Shown here: one piece after another, positions 37,142 through 46,237 of the stretch
Numbering within the stretch: the first letter of the stretch is position 1
Layout of the letters: every line of letters starts with the position of its first letter
Assembly: GCA_025361845.1 (NCBI GenBank)
Contig: JANYJL010000045.1
Span: forward strand, 1 to 58,224
Length of the DNA: 58,224 nucleotides
Source: Rhizobacter sp.
GTDB taxonomy: Bacteria; Pseudomonadota; Gammaproteobacteria; Burkholderiales; Burkholderiaceae_C
Direction of reading: 5' to 3'
Program-made: the position numbers and the translations under genes
Notes under the pieces: generated by a model
The model's database searches: none
What the model was told of the DNA's origin: nothing
Seen by the model: only the letters and a program-made list of their open reading frames with translations

Positions 37142-39700
37142 ATGAACGATCGGACGGGAAAACAAATGGCCGACATGCTGAGCCCGCTGGAATGGGACCC
37201 TCCCATCGAAGGCGCCAAGCCGCGCGCCGCTGAAAAGGCGAGCCGCGAGGCCTTCCGCTGGCCCGCGCCGCCCTACGCCAGCTACCCCGAAGCGGCGGTG
37301 CAGACCGACCCGCTGCCCTGCCAGATCATCGGCCTGAACGACAAGCAGATGAACGGCCGCCTGACCTTCTTCGTGCCCGAAGAAGGCGTGGCCCATGTGC
37401 AGTTGCCGCCGGCCCGCACGACGCTGCCACTGCGCTTCGACCAGTTCCGCTCGTTGTGCCTCACGACCCCGCTGATCGCGGCCGCGCCGCAGGACGCTGC
37501 CACGCACGCCGGCCTGCTCGGCCCGAGCGCCCGCTCCGACTACAAGGTGCGCCTGCGCGCGGGCGGTGAGCTGACCGGCCAGACGCTCGGCCATGTCGAG
37601 ATCGAGATCGGTGTGTTCCTGTTCCCGCCCACCGCCGACGACAGCGGTGTGCAACGCCTCTTCATTCCGCGCCCGGCCTACCAGAGCGTCGAGGTCGGCC
37701 CGCGCATCGGCGAGGTGCTCGTTGAGCACCTGCGTGTCGCGCCACTCGACATCGAGCAGGCCGTCGATGCCCAGCAAGGCCTGCGCAACCAGAAGTTGGG
37801 CGACATCCTGGTGATGCGTCAGGTGGTCACGCCCGAACAGTTGCTGGCGGCGATCCAGCGCCAGGAAAAGATGCCGATGGTGCGCATCGGCGATGCGCTG
37901 ATCTCGCTCGGCCTGATCAACGACGAACAGCTGCAGGACGCACTCGCGCAGCAGCAGAGCGACCGCAGCGTGCCGCTCGGCGAACTGCTGGTGCGCCGCG
38001 GTGTGGTCTCACGCGAGGACCTGCAAGTCGCGCTCGCCCGCAAGATGGGCTATCCGCTCGTCAACCTCGACGCCTTTCCGGCCGAGCCCGAGGCGCTGCG
38101 CAAGATTCCCTACGCGATGGCCAAACGCCTGCACCTGATGCCGCTGCTGATTCGCGACGGCCGGCTGGTGGTGGCGCTCGACGATCCGGCACGCCGCCGC
38201 GCGGCGGTCGACGAAGTCGAGTTCAGCGCGCAGATGAAGGCCGTGCCGGTGCTGGCGCAATGCAAGTCGATGGAGGCACTGCTGCGCACGGCCTACGAGA
38301 AGATCGGCGACACCACGGCGCCGCTCGGACCGCTCGAAGATTCGGCCCCCGAACTCAGCTTCGACCTGCACGACACCGACAAGCTGGTCGAGACGCTGGA
38401 GAAGGAAGGCCTGGACCGCCCGAACAGCGAGAACGAAGCGCCGATCGAACAATCGGACAACTCGCTGGTGCGCTTGATCAACAACATGATCATCGAGGCG
38501 CACAAGGAAGGTGTGTCCGACATCCACGTCGAAAGCTATCCGGGGCGCGAGAAGATCCGCATCCGCTTCCGCAAGGACGGCCTGTTGCGCACCTACCTGG
38601 AACTGCCGCCGAACTACCGCGCCGCGCTGATCGCCCGCATCAAGATCATGTGCGACCTGGACATCAGCGAACGCCGCAAGCCGCAGGACGGCAAGATCAA
38701 CTTCAGCAAATTCTCGCCGCAGCACAAGATCGAATTGCGTGTGGCCTCGATCCCGACCAACAGCGGGCTCGAAGACGTGGTGATGCGCATACTTGCCTCG
38801 GCCAAGCCGATCCCGCTCGACAGCGTGGGCCTGTCACCGGCCAACCTGGCGGCGCTGAAGACGGCCATCGAACGGCCCTACGGCATGGTGCTGTGTGTCG
38901 GCCCCACGGGTTCGGGCAAGACGACCACGCTGCACTCGGCGCTCAGCCACATCAACGTGCCGGAACGAAAGATCTGGACCGCCGAAGACCCGATCGAAAT
39001 CACCCAGCCCGGCCTGCGCCAGGTGCAGGTGAACCCGAAGATCGACTGGACCTTCGCGAAGGCGCTGCGCGCGTTCCTGCGTGCCGACCCGGACGCGATC
39101 ATGGTCGGCGAAATCCGCGACACCGAGACGGCGCACATGGCGGTCGAAGCGTCGCTCACCGGCCACTTGGTCTTGAGCACGCTGCACACCAACAGCGCCC
39201 CCGAAACCGTGACGCGTTTGCTCGACATGGGCATGGACCCGTTCAACTTCGCCGACTCCTTGCTCGCTGTGCTGGCCCAGCGTCTGGTGCGCCGCCTGTG
39301 CAGCCAGTGCCGCACGAGCCGCCCCGCGACCGAAGCCGAGGTGGACGAGTTGATGGGTGACTACCTGCACGCCTTCGGCGCCGAGCACCCGAGCGCCGAC
39401 CGCGATGCGGTGATGGGCGGCTGGATGGCCAAGCACAGCGTGGACGGCCGCTTGCGCATGCACACGAGCCCGGGCTGCAAGGCCTGCGACAACACCGGCT
39501 TTCGCGGCCGGGCGGGTTTGCATGAGCTGATGGTCATCAGCCGCGAGATGCGCCGCCTGGTGCAGACCGGGGCGCGTGCCGAGGCCTTGCAGAAGACCGC
39601 CCTCGGCGAAGGCATGCGCACCTTGCGACAGGACGGCATCGACAAGGTGCTGGCGGGCGTGACGACGATCGAAGAGGTGCGGGCGACGAGCAACGCCTGA
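37142..39700 (+). CDS. GspE/PilB-type secretion ATPase with MshEN-like repeats
   Basis: An 852-residue ATPase of the type II secretion/type IV pilus extension family, longer than PilB (about 570). The first ~180 residues are an unassigned beta-rich region. From about 186 to 305 lie four RIGExLVxxxxVxxxxLxxAL half repeats typical of MshEN (c-di-GMP-binding) domains. The ATPase domain carries Walker A GPTGSGKTTTL (about 586), the Asp box DPDAIMVGEIRD (about 649) and a zinc CSQC/CKAC set (about 720 and 780). The start may be 37142 or ATG 37166. No other secretion gene adjoins it. Confidence 0.85.
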   Translation: MNDRTGKQMADMLSPLEWDPPIEGAKPRAAEKASREAFRWPAPPYASYPEAAVQTDPLPCQIIGLNDKQMNGRLTFFVPEEGVAHVQLPPARTTLPLRFDQFRSLCLTTPLIAAAPQDAATHAGLLGPSARSDYKVRLRAGGELTGQTLGHVEIEIGVFLFPPTADDSGVQRLFIPRPAYQSVEVGPRIGEVLVEHLRVAPLDIEQAVDAQQGLRNQKLGDILVMRQVVTPEQLLAAIQRQEKMPMVRIGDALISLGLINDEQLQDALAQQQSDRSVPLGELLVRRGVVSREDLQVALARKMGYPLVNLDAFPAEPEALRKIPYAMAKRLHLMPLLIRDGRLVVALDDPARRRAAVDEVEFSAQMKAVPVLAQCKSMEALLRTAYEKIGDTTAPLGPLEDSAPELSFDLHDTDKLVETLEKEGLDRPNSENEAPIEQSDNSLVRLINNMIIEAHKEGVSDIHVESYPGREKIRIRFRKDGLLRTYLELPPNYRAALIARIKIMCDLDISERRKPQDGKINFSKFSPQHKIELRVASIPTNSGLEDVVMRILASAKPIPLDSVGLSPANLAALKTAIERPYGMVLCVGPTGSGKTTTLHSALSHINVPERKIWTAEDPIEITQPGLRQVQVNPKIDWTFAKALRAFLRADPDAIMVGEIRDTETAHMAVEASLTGHLVLSTLHTNSAPETVTRLLDMGMDPFNFADSLLAVLAQRLVRRLCSQCRTSRPATEAEVDELMGDYLHAFGAEHPSADRDAVMGGWMAKHSVDGRLRMHTSPGCKACDNTGFRGRAGLHELMVISREMRRLVQTGARAEALQKTALGEGMRTLRQDGIDKVLAGVTTIEEVRATSNA

Positions 39701-39716
39701 CCGGCCGGCTTCAGGC
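39695..39716. terminator. Convergent hairpin spanning two stop codons
   Basis: GCCTGA (39695-39700) and TCAGGC (39711-39716) pair around a CCGG-rich loop and include the stop codons of the + strand ATPase gene and the - strand kinase gene. There is no T-run; a weak bidirectional terminator at most. Confidence 0.3.
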
Positions 39717-42700
39717 CCGGATCGAAGCGCGCCCATCGATCGGGGGCAGTTCGCGACCGAACAGGACAGACGCCGCCAGTTCGCGGCAAACCTCGGCCGA
39801 CATCAAGCCGCCCTCGTCCAGAGCCTGCTGCAGCGCCGCCGGCTCGAGCTTGGCACGGCAGCATGCAATCGCCGCCTCGGGCAGCTTGGCGCCGAGCGTT
39901 CGGGCGAACCCGCTCAATCGCGCGGCGACGAGCCCGAGTCCGCAACACGCCGCGAATTCGATCAGCGGCTCCAGAAATTCTCCGACGCGATTGAACTCCC
40001 ACGCCATCGGAAGCGCCTCGGCCAGAGCCACACGCGTTTCCTCCAGCTGGCCCGCCAGCAAGCCGGCACGGGCCATCTGGTGGCAGGTGACCAGGAGGTA
40101 TTCGCGCTGGCCGAGTGCCCTCATGCGCCGGATCACATCGGGCGCCGATTCCAGGGCATAGCTCGCTGCGCCAGCTTCCACGGCGGCTTCAATCAGGTGA
40201 ACCTGGATGTAGGCGACAAAACCTCGCCGCCCGCCGGCCATCGCCAGCGGCAACGCGGCACGCAGCTTGTCCAGGCACGCCCGCTTGTCGCCAAGGAAAC
40301 CTTCGGTGTGGGCCTCGAAGACCAGGGAGATCATTCGCTGCTGCGGGTGCTCGGGGGTGTCGGCCATTTGCAGCGCCTCCTGCAATGCCGCGCGGGCTTC
40401 GTCGGGACTGCCTTCCATCGCCGCGTTGACGGCAAGCAGAAAGATGGCGTGTCGAAGCGACTTGGTCTGGTCGGGCAGTGCCCGCCAATGTGATGCGGCC
40501 TGGCGCGCGGCCTGCGAACGCGATATCGATGGCAGCCGGATCCAGCCGCAGGAAGCGATGACATGAAAGATCAGGGCGCGTGCAAACGGGCTGGCCCTGT
40601 CGAGCAGACGCACCGCCGAGACGAGGCGGCCTTGCATGCCGACCACGACACCGCGGCGGAAATCGAGATCGCGCAGCGCGTTGAGCGTCAAGGCGGCCGT
40701 CTCGGCATCGTCAGCGCTGCACGCGCGCGCGAACACACACTCGAATTCGGCGTAGTGGCGCTCGAATCGGGCAAAGCGCTCGTCGTCGCACAGGGCGTCG
40801 TCGAACAGCGCCTGGGCCAGACCGCTCATCACGCGGTCATGTTGTTGGTGGAAGAGCGCAGATTCATCGCAGCGCCAGGCGCACTCGATCGCATAGAGCC
40901 GGGTCGTTTCCAGCATCCGGTAGCGCGGCACATCAGCGTGCCCGACGCTGACGAGCGACTTGTCGACCAGCGACGCCAGAACCTCGCGCGCACTCCAGCG
41001 GTCGGTGCGATCGTCCGCGATCATCTGCTCGGCCAGGTCGATGTCGAACGGGCCGACGAAGGCCGAAAGTCGCCGCAACGCCATCTGCTCTGGGAGCGTG
41101 AGCAAGCCGTAGCTCCAGTCGAGAATCTCGCGCAGACTGCGCTGACGCGGCGCTTGTTCGGGCGCGGGGCTGCGGAGCATGCGCAGGCGTTCGTGCAGCA
41201 TCTCCCGCACACCCTCGACCCCGATCTTCGGCACCCAGACCGCGGCCATCTCGATCGCCAGCGGCACGCCGTCCAGTGCGCGGCAAATCTCGGCGCCGGC
41301 TGACGACAGCCGGTCATCGAACTGGAAACCGAGGTCGGCGCGTGCGACGCAACGTTCGAGCAACTGGAAAGCCGCGTAGTCGCGGGCGTGGGCCAGCGTC
41401 ACGGCGCCCGGCGGGCTCGGCAAAGGCTCCAGGCGGTAGACCGTTTCAGCGCTGGCGCGCAGCGGCTCGCGCGAGGTGGCCAGTGCGCGCAAGGCCGGCG
41501 CGTGCGCAAACACCGCCTCCAGCCACCTGGCGACCGGCGCGCGCAAATGCTCGCAGTTGTCGAGCAGCACCAGCCGATGGCGAGGCGCCAGCGCGGCGAA
41601 CAGGCGCTCGTGGCCGTCGCCAGCCGCGAGCGGGATGCCGGCCGCCACGGCAATGGCCGGCACGAGCTGGGCCTCGGACGTGAGGGCTGCCAGATCGACC
41701 CAGGTCACACCATCGGCAAAATCGTCACCGACGCTGCCGGCCACGGCCCGGGCCAGCTCGGTCTTGCCGACACCCCCCGGGCCGACGATGCAGACCAGGT
41801 GCCGGGCCCGCAGCAGGTCGGCCACGGCTGCGCGGTCGGTCTGGCGGCCGACGAGAACGACATCGCGCGCCGGCACCGCTGCACCGCCAGCGTCGCGCTC
41901 GCGAGCGCTGCCGTCCTCGCTCCAGGCTTCATCCATCGCACAGACGGGCCGACGATCGAGGAAGCGTCGAACGTCATCGACCAGCGCCTCGACGCTCCGG
42001 TAGCGCTCGCAGGCGGGCTTGCGCAGCGCCTTCATCACGATCGCATCCAGCGCTCCGTGCAAGGCCTGCCGCAGGGCTGGCTCGGCGGCCACTTCGCTCG
42101 GCCGGCGCGGAACCGCCGTGGTCGCATGCGCTTCGAACAGCGCCTGGGAGCGGCCTTCGCAGCGATGCGGACGTGCCGCGCACAAGAGTTCGTAGAGCAT
42201 CACCCCCAGGGAATAGACGTCCGAGGCGATGCCGGCAGGCTCGCCTCGAAGCTGCTCGGGCGACGCGTATTCCAGGGTCAAGGGCCGGCCGGAATGTCGT
42301 GTCAGTGCGCTCTCGACACTCCATTCGTCGCAGAGCAGGGTCGCAATGCCGAAGTCGAGCAGGCGGACCGTGCCGTCGGCGGTGACGAGCACGTTGGCGG
42401 GCTTCAAGTCCCGGTGCAGGACCTGCCGGCGATGCGCATAGGCGACGGCGCTGGCGGCCTGCACGAAGAGGCCGAGGCGAGCCCGCAAGTCGACACCTTG
42501 GCGTCGGCAGTGATCGTCGATCGGTTCGCCCTTCACGTACGCGAGAACGAGGAAGGGCAGACCCTGCGCGTCGATGCCCGCATCGAGCAGCTTCGTGATC
42601 CCCGGGTGGTCGAGCGCGGCAAGGATCGCGCGTTCGCGCTCCAGCCGTTCAGCGCTGTCGTTCCGGCGCGCGCTGACGTGGGGCAACTTGAGCGCGACGA

Positions 42701-43046
42701 AGTCTTCGGGGTCTTCAATCGGCGCGCCTTCGCGGTGGGCGAGCCAGACGGTCGCCATGCCGCCTCGCCCGATCTCTCGCACCAGGCGGTAGGGGCCCAC
42801 GTGTGCACCCGCGGTCACCAGCTCGGCGCCCTTCGGCGCGTCTTCGCGGAGCTTCGGCAGGGTATTCAGGAACTCGGGGCGGCGCGGTGCGGTCTGCTCG
42901 GCAAGCATCTCGCGCAGCATCGGCACACGCGCCTGGTCGGCACCCGGCAACGCCACCAGCCAAGCTTCGCGGCCAGCCTCGGGCACATCGGCCACCTCGT
43001 CCAGCAGGCGGCTGAGTGCGGCAAACTCGGCGGCGGTGAGGGTCAT
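39711..43046 (-). CDS. Ser/Thr kinase fused to a STAND-type ATPase and helical repeats
   Basis: A 1111-residue signalling protein. Kinase motifs are the glycine loop IGRGGMATVW (92-101), VALK (Lys120), HRDLKPANVL (211-220) and DFGIAT (231). A second module has P-loop VGPGGVGKTE (421-430) and Walker B RLVLLDNCEH (491-500), then TSREPLR, the AfsR/LuxR-like NB-ARC/STAND arrangement. The last ~400 residues are Ala/Leu-rich helices resembling TPRs. No transmembrane helix is apparent. It follows an ECF sigma gene on the same strand by 65 bases, so the pair is likely one signalling unit. Confidence 0.88.
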   Translation of the reverse strand: MTLTAAEFAALSRLLDEVADVPEAGREAWLVALPGADQARVPMLREMLAEQTAPRRPEFLNTLPKLREDAPKGAELVTAGAHVGPYRLVREIGRGGMATVWLAHREGAPIEDPEDFVALKLPHVSARRNDSAERLERERAILAALDHPGITKLLDAGIDAQGLPFLVLAYVKGEPIDDHCRRQGVDLRARLGLFVQAASAVAYAHRRQVLHRDLKPANVLVTADGTVRLLDFGIATLLCDEWSVESALTRHSGRPLTLEYASPEQLRGEPAGIASDVYSLGVMLYELLCAARPHRCEGRSQALFEAHATTAVPRRPSEVAAEPALRQALHGALDAIVMKALRKPACERYRSVEALVDDVRRFLDRRPVCAMDEAWSEDGSARERDAGGAAVPARDVVLVGRQTDRAAVADLLRARHLVCIVGPGGVGKTELARAVAGSVGDDFADGVTWVDLAALTSEAQLVPAIAVAAGIPLAAGDGHERLFAALAPRHRLVLLDNCEHLRAPVARWLEAVFAHAPALRALATSREPLRASAETVYRLEPLPSPPGAVTLAHARDYAAFQLLERCVARADLGFQFDDRLSSAGAEICRALDGVPLAIEMAAVWVPKIGVEGVREMLHERLRMLRSPAPEQAPRQRSLREILDWSYGLLTLPEQMALRRLSAFVGPFDIDLAEQMIADDRTDRWSAREVLASLVDKSLVSVGHADVPRYRMLETTRLYAIECAWRCDESALFHQQHDRVMSGLAQALFDDALCDDERFARFERHYAEFECVFARACSADDAETAALTLNALRDLDFRRGVVVGMQGRLVSAVRLLDRASPFARALIFHVIASCGWIRLPSISRSQAARQAASHWRALPDQTKSLRHAIFLLAVNAAMEGSPDEARAALQEALQMADTPEHPQQRMISLVFEAHTEGFLGDKRACLDKLRAALPLAMAGGRRGFVAYIQVHLIEAAVEAGAASYALESAPDVIRRMRALGQREYLLVTCHQMARAGLLAGQLEETRVALAEALPMAWEFNRVGEFLEPLIEFAACCGLGLVAARLSGFARTLGAKLPEAAIACCRAKLEPAALQQALDEGGLMSAEVCRELAASVLFGRELPPIDGRASIRA

Positions 43047-43111
43047 GGCCAGGATGGAATCAGGGCTTCACGCAAGCAGACGGGCAGCCACGACGAAACC
43101 GGACATCGGCG

Positions 43112-43666
43112 CTACGAACGCAAGGCGGCCATGAGCAGCAGCCGCGCCTTGTCCCAGTCGCGGCGCACAGTGCGCTCGGTCACGCCGAGGGCTTCGGCGA
43201 TCTCGATTTCCGTGTAGCCGCCGAAGTAGCGCATCTCGACCACCTTGGCCAGGCGCGGTTCGGCCTCTTCGAGTGCGAGCAGGGCCTCGTGCACATGCAG
43301 CACTTCGGCTTCGCCGCCGGGCAACTCGGCCGCGGCTTGTGTGTCCAGCGTCATCTCGACCCGATCGCCGCCGCGGCGTTCGGCCTGGCGCTCGCGCACG
43401 GAATCGACGATCACCGAGCGCATCACCTTCGACGCATAGCCGAAGAAGGCGCGGCGGTCGTCGAGGCGCAGCTGGCCGGTCTTCAGGAAGCGCAGGTAGG
43501 ACTCGTGCACCAGCGCGGTGGTGTCCAGAAAGGTGTTACGCCCGCCGTCACGCAGGCGCGAGCGGGCGAGCTTGCGCAGCTCGCCGTAGGCGGCCGCGAA
43601 CAGCTCGTCGCGTGCCTCCAGGTCGCCCGCGGCGACATCGTGGATCAGTTGCGTGAGGCGGGTCAT
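43112..43666 (-). CDS. ECF-type RNA polymerase sigma factor
   Basis: A 184-residue ECF sigma factor of the TIGR02999-like group often linked to Ser/Thr kinases. Region 2 is visible as FLDTTALVHESYLRFL followed by FFGYASKVMRSVIVDSVRER. Region 4 is visible as AKVVEMRYFGGYTEIEIAEALGVTERTVRRDW, read as consecutive short motifs. No anti-sigma gene is present; control by the downstream kinase-STAND protein is plausible. The ATG at 43666 (MTRLTQLIHDV) is preferred over a longer upstream frame. Confidence 0.9.
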   Translation of the reverse strand: MTRLTQLIHDVAAGDLEARDELFAAAYGELRKLARSRLRDGGRNTFLDTTALVHESYLRFLKTGQLRLDDRRAFFGYASKVMRSVIVDSVRERQAERRGGDRVEMTLDTQAAAELPGGEAEVLHVHEALLALEEAEPRLAKVVEMRYFGGYTEIEIAEALGVTERTVRRDWDKARLLLMAALRS

Positions 43667-43853
43667 CGGGCAGCAGGGTCCGCAAGGCGGTGACAGCGAT
43701 TGACGCACGGAGTGTGCGCGTTGGGAAGCGCCGGCGTCCCCAGCTTTGTGGGCGGCAATGTCCGGTCGCTGTGCTCCGCTGCGTCTGAACGAGAGAGGAC
43801 AGGTTCAGCCTTTGCGCCGACTGCCCGAACCCCGCAGCACCCTGGAGAGCCGC

Positions 43854-44096
43854 ATGAACGACTTGCACCCTCGCCACAGTCGCCCGGAGTTCGCCCGCCC
43901 CGGTGCACCGACCCGCGCCGGCCTGGCCTTCGCCGCCTTCCTGATCAGCGGCGCCCTGATCGGCGGCCTGCTGGGCTTGTTCGAAAAGCAGAGCAGCGAC
44001 GCCGCGATGGCGCGTGCCGCTGCGCCTGCGGTCGCGCACCCGGCTTTCGAGCGGGCGGCATCCGATTCCCTGCTCGCTTCGAAGGCGACCCCATGA
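43854..44096 (+). CDS. Small single-pass membrane protein, hypothetical
   Basis: An 80-residue protein with one hydrophobic helix near residues 24-44 (LAFAAFLISGALIGGLLGLF) between a basic proline-containing N-terminus and an Ala-rich tail. GGAG at 43844-43847 supports the ATG at 43854. It is divergent from the ECF sigma gene, with 187 bases between starts, and could be a target or partner of that system. No homology to a known family is recognised. Confidence 0.6.
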   Translation: MNDLHPRHSRPEFARPGAPTRAGLAFAAFLISGALIGGLLGLFEKQSSDAAMARAAAPAVAHPAFERAASDSLLASKATP

Positions 44097-44110
44097 AGAG
44101 CCCGCAAACC

Positions 44111-44410
44111 TCATCCCCCACCGCGCTGGGTGTAGAGGTCGAAGTAGCGCATGAAGGCCTGGCGCGGTGCCTCGTCTACGTTGCTGAAACGAAACGAGAC
44201 CGAGAGCCGCGGGATCCGCATCAAGGCGATCTGGCGCGGCGGCATGGTGTGCCACGCGAGGACCAGTTGCCCTGCGTCGATGAGCACCCTCGCCTGCCCG
44301 TCCACGGCCTCGACGGGCCGGCCTTTCACGGCACCTCGCAGCCACAGCAACAACTCGCCTTCGGTGCACCCCATTTCGCGGTCGAAGGCCTCCGGGTAGT
44401 GCGCTTGCAT
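44111..44410 (-). CDS. Small protein of the aldehyde oxidoreductase operon, unknown function
   Basis: A 99-residue soluble protein. Visible features are HYPEAFDREMGCTEGELLLW at the N-terminus, a central LIDAGQLVLAWHTMPPRQIAL and a beta-rich SVSFRFSNVDEA segment; it ends in a Gly-rich tail. I do not recognise the family. It is the last gene of the aor operon, 16 bases after the MoaD-like gene. This suggests a role in tungsten-cofactor insertion or subunit assembly, but that rests on position only. The start ATG 44410 (MQAHYPEAF) was preferred to an upstream frame of low plausibility. Confidence 0.65.
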   Translation of the reverse strand: MQAHYPEAFDREMGCTEGELLLWLRGAVKGRPVEAVDGQARVLIDAGQLVLAWHTMPPRQIALMRIPRLSVSFRFSNVDEAPRQAFMRYFDLYTQRGGG

Positions 44411-44426
44411 GGCCGCGCCGGCCCGC

Positions 44427-44681
44427 TCAGCCGCCAGCGATGGGCGGCCAGATGGCGAGCACGTCGCCATCGTTCAGCACCTGGCTCAGGCGCTCGGCCG
44501 GCGCGACGTAGACGCCGTTGACGAGCACGAGGTGCACCATCTTGTGCGGCAGGCCGAAGGGCTCGATGACTTGCGCGATCGAGGTGCCCTCGTCCAGCTC
44601 CAAGGTCACGCGGTTGCCGTAGCGCGATTCGGCGGGCAGGTAGTCGGTCAGGCTGGCGTAGAGCTTGAAGGTGATCTTCAT
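44427..44681 (-). CDS. MoaD/ThiS-like sulfur carrier of the AOR operon
   Basis: An 84-residue beta-grasp protein that ends in the diglycine PPIAGG needed for thiocarboxylation. Core features are KLYASLTDYLP, then DEGTSIAQVI and LNDGDVLAIWPPI. The family supplies sulfur for the dithiolene of molybdopterin (or tungstopterin). AOR operons carry a dedicated copy, named aorD in Aromatoleum. It sits between aorC and the unknown small gene with 14-16 base gaps. Confidence 0.88.
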   Translation of the reverse strand: MKITFKLYASLTDYLPAESRYGNRVTLELDEGTSIAQVIEPFGLPHKMVHLVLVNGVYVAPAERLSQVLNDGDVLAIWPPIAGG

Positions 44682-44695
44682 GCGGGTAGATTGCA

Positions 44696-46132
44696 TCACG
44701 ACAGATGCCCGCGCTGGTCTTGCGCCTGCGCGGTGGCGAGGTAGGCGGGCATCAGTTGCGTCGGGTCGCGCATCAACTCGTCCTTCCATTCGCCGAGTTT
44801 CACCTGGCCTTCGACCAGGCCACGCATCACGCCCACGTGGTTCGTCCAGCCGACGCTGTTGCAGCCGACCATCACGTCACCCTTGAATTGCAGGCTGAGG
44901 TGGCGGCCCGCGGCCTTGTCGGTGAGTTCGACATGTTGGCCGCCGGCCACGCCTTCCCAGGCGCCGAAGCTGGACGAGATGAGACCCAGGGTGTCGAGCA
45001 CGTTGATCTGGGTCACGCCTTTCAGCACCGCCTTCTTGCCAACCATGTTCATCGCGGCCACGTAGGCCTGGTCGGCCGCGTTCGGCTGGATCGCGCTGAC
45101 GATGGTCTTGCCGCTGACCTTGTCGAAAGCCTCGGCGCAATCGCCCGCGGCATAGATGCCGGGCACGCTGGTTTGCAGGTGTTCGTCGGTCAGCACACCC
45201 TGCAGGCAGGTGATGCCCGAGCCTTCGAGGAAGGCGATGTTGGGCTTGACGCCGGTGGCGCTGATGACGAGGTCGGCCTCGATCGTCTGGCCGTTGGACA
45301 GGCGAACATGCAGGCCCTTCGGCGCAGGGCTCGGGTGAGCCGGTGCCGCGGGCTGCGCGGGCGCAGCGGGCGGTGGCGCGGGCGGCTGGCCGATGCCGAG
45401 TGCGCTGGCCACCTTGGAGAAGAACCCACCGCTCGGTGCTGCCGCTGCGGCAGACGCCGGGCTCGGTGAACGCGCTGGCGCCGGCATCACCGCGCTCGCC
45501 GGGGTGATCGATTCGACGCGCGCACCGGTGTAGACACGCACGCCCTTCTTCTCGCACCAGTCCTTGATCATGCCGCCGGCCGTCGGGCCCATCATGCGCG
45601 GCACCATGCGGTCGCCCATCTCGACGACGCTGAGCTGCACACCACGCGCGGCGAGCGATTCCATGATGATGCAGCCGATGAAACCGGCGCCCATCTGCAA
45701 CACGCGCGCGCCCTTCGTTGCACGGCCTGCGATCGCACGCGCATCGGCGAGCGTCCAGCACGAGAGCACACCCGCGGAATCGATGCCCGGGATCGGTGGG
45801 CGCACTGGGTGCGAGCCGGTGGCGATGAGCAGGGTGTCGAAGGTGAGCGTGCTGCCATCGCTCAGCGTGAGCGATTTGGCCGGGCCGTTCACCGAGGTGC
45901 AACGCGCCTGCTTGATCTCGATGCGCTGTTTCGTGAAGTGCCAGGGATCGTGACGCAGGTGGGTGCCCGACTCATCGACATGGCCGATCAGCAGGTACGG
46001 AATCGCCATGCGCGAATAGGGCTCCTCGGCCTCATCGCCAACGATCAGGATGTGGTCGTGCGGCGCGTGTTTGCGGATCGTCTCGGCGGCGATCACGCCG
46101 GCCGGGCCGGCGCCCAGGATGATGTGCTTCAT
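44696..46132 (-). CDS. aorC: FAD/NAD oxidoreductase subunit of aldehyde oxidoreductase
   Basis: A 478-residue flavoprotein that passes electrons from the AOR core to NAD or ferredoxin. It has IILGAGPAGVIAAE (FAD, residues 4-17), LLIATGSHPVRPP, an NAD site VLQMGAGFIGCIIME and a C-terminal ATG/GIYAAGDCAEA motif. Residues about 211-272 are an Ala/Pro-rich insertion, absent from usual family members, with a short helix GGFFSKVASALGIG. A Rho-independent terminator lies between aorB and this gene. The ATG is preceded by GAGGAA. Confidence 0.88.
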   Translation of the reverse strand: MKHIILGAGPAGVIAAETIRKHAPHDHILIVGDEAEEPYSRMAIPYLLIGHVDESGTHLRHDPWHFTKQRIEIKQARCTSVNGPAKSLTLSDGSTLTFDTLLIATGSHPVRPPIPGIDSAGVLSCWTLADARAIAGRATKGARVLQMGAGFIGCIIMESLAARGVQLSVVEMGDRMVPRMMGPTAGGMIKDWCEKKGVRVYTGARVESITPASAVMPAPARSPSPASAAAAAPSGGFFSKVASALGIGQPPAPPPAAPAQPAAPAHPSPAPKGLHVRLSNGQTIEADLVISATGVKPNIAFLEGSGITCLQGVLTDEHLQTSVPGIYAAGDCAEAFDKVSGKTIVSAIQPNAADQAYVAAMNMVGKKAVLKGVTQINVLDTLGLISSSFGAWEGVAGGQHVELTDKAAGRHLSLQFKGDVMVGCNSVGWTNHVGVMRGLVEGQVKLGEWKDELMRDPTQLMPAYLATAQAQDQRGHLS

Positions 46133-46148
46133 GGTCTGCGTTCCTCAG

Positions 46149-46175
46149 AAAAAAGGCGGTCCGTGTGGACCGCCT
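46149..46175 (-). terminator. Rho-independent terminator between aorB and aorC
   Basis: On the - strand a perfect 9-base stem AGGCGGTCC/GGACCGCCT with a 4-base ACAC loop is followed by six T residues. It lies 70 bases after the aorB stop and 17 bases before the aorC start, so aorC depends on read-through or its own promoter. Confidence 0.85.
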
Positions 46176-46205
46176 TCGGGTTGCATCGGTGGGGCGCGTA
46201 GACCC

Positions 46206-46237
46206 TCACCCCAACCCTCTCCCCTCTGGGGAGAGGG
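46206..46237. repeat. Palindromic repeat, copy 2
   Basis: The same 18-base TCACCCCAACCCTCTCCC unit as at 9742 leads into a perfect 10-base palindrome (CCCTCTCCCC, loop TCT, GGGGAGAGGG), between the aorB stop and the terminator. This is a dispersed palindromic repeat family, not gene-specific. Confidence 0.6.
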
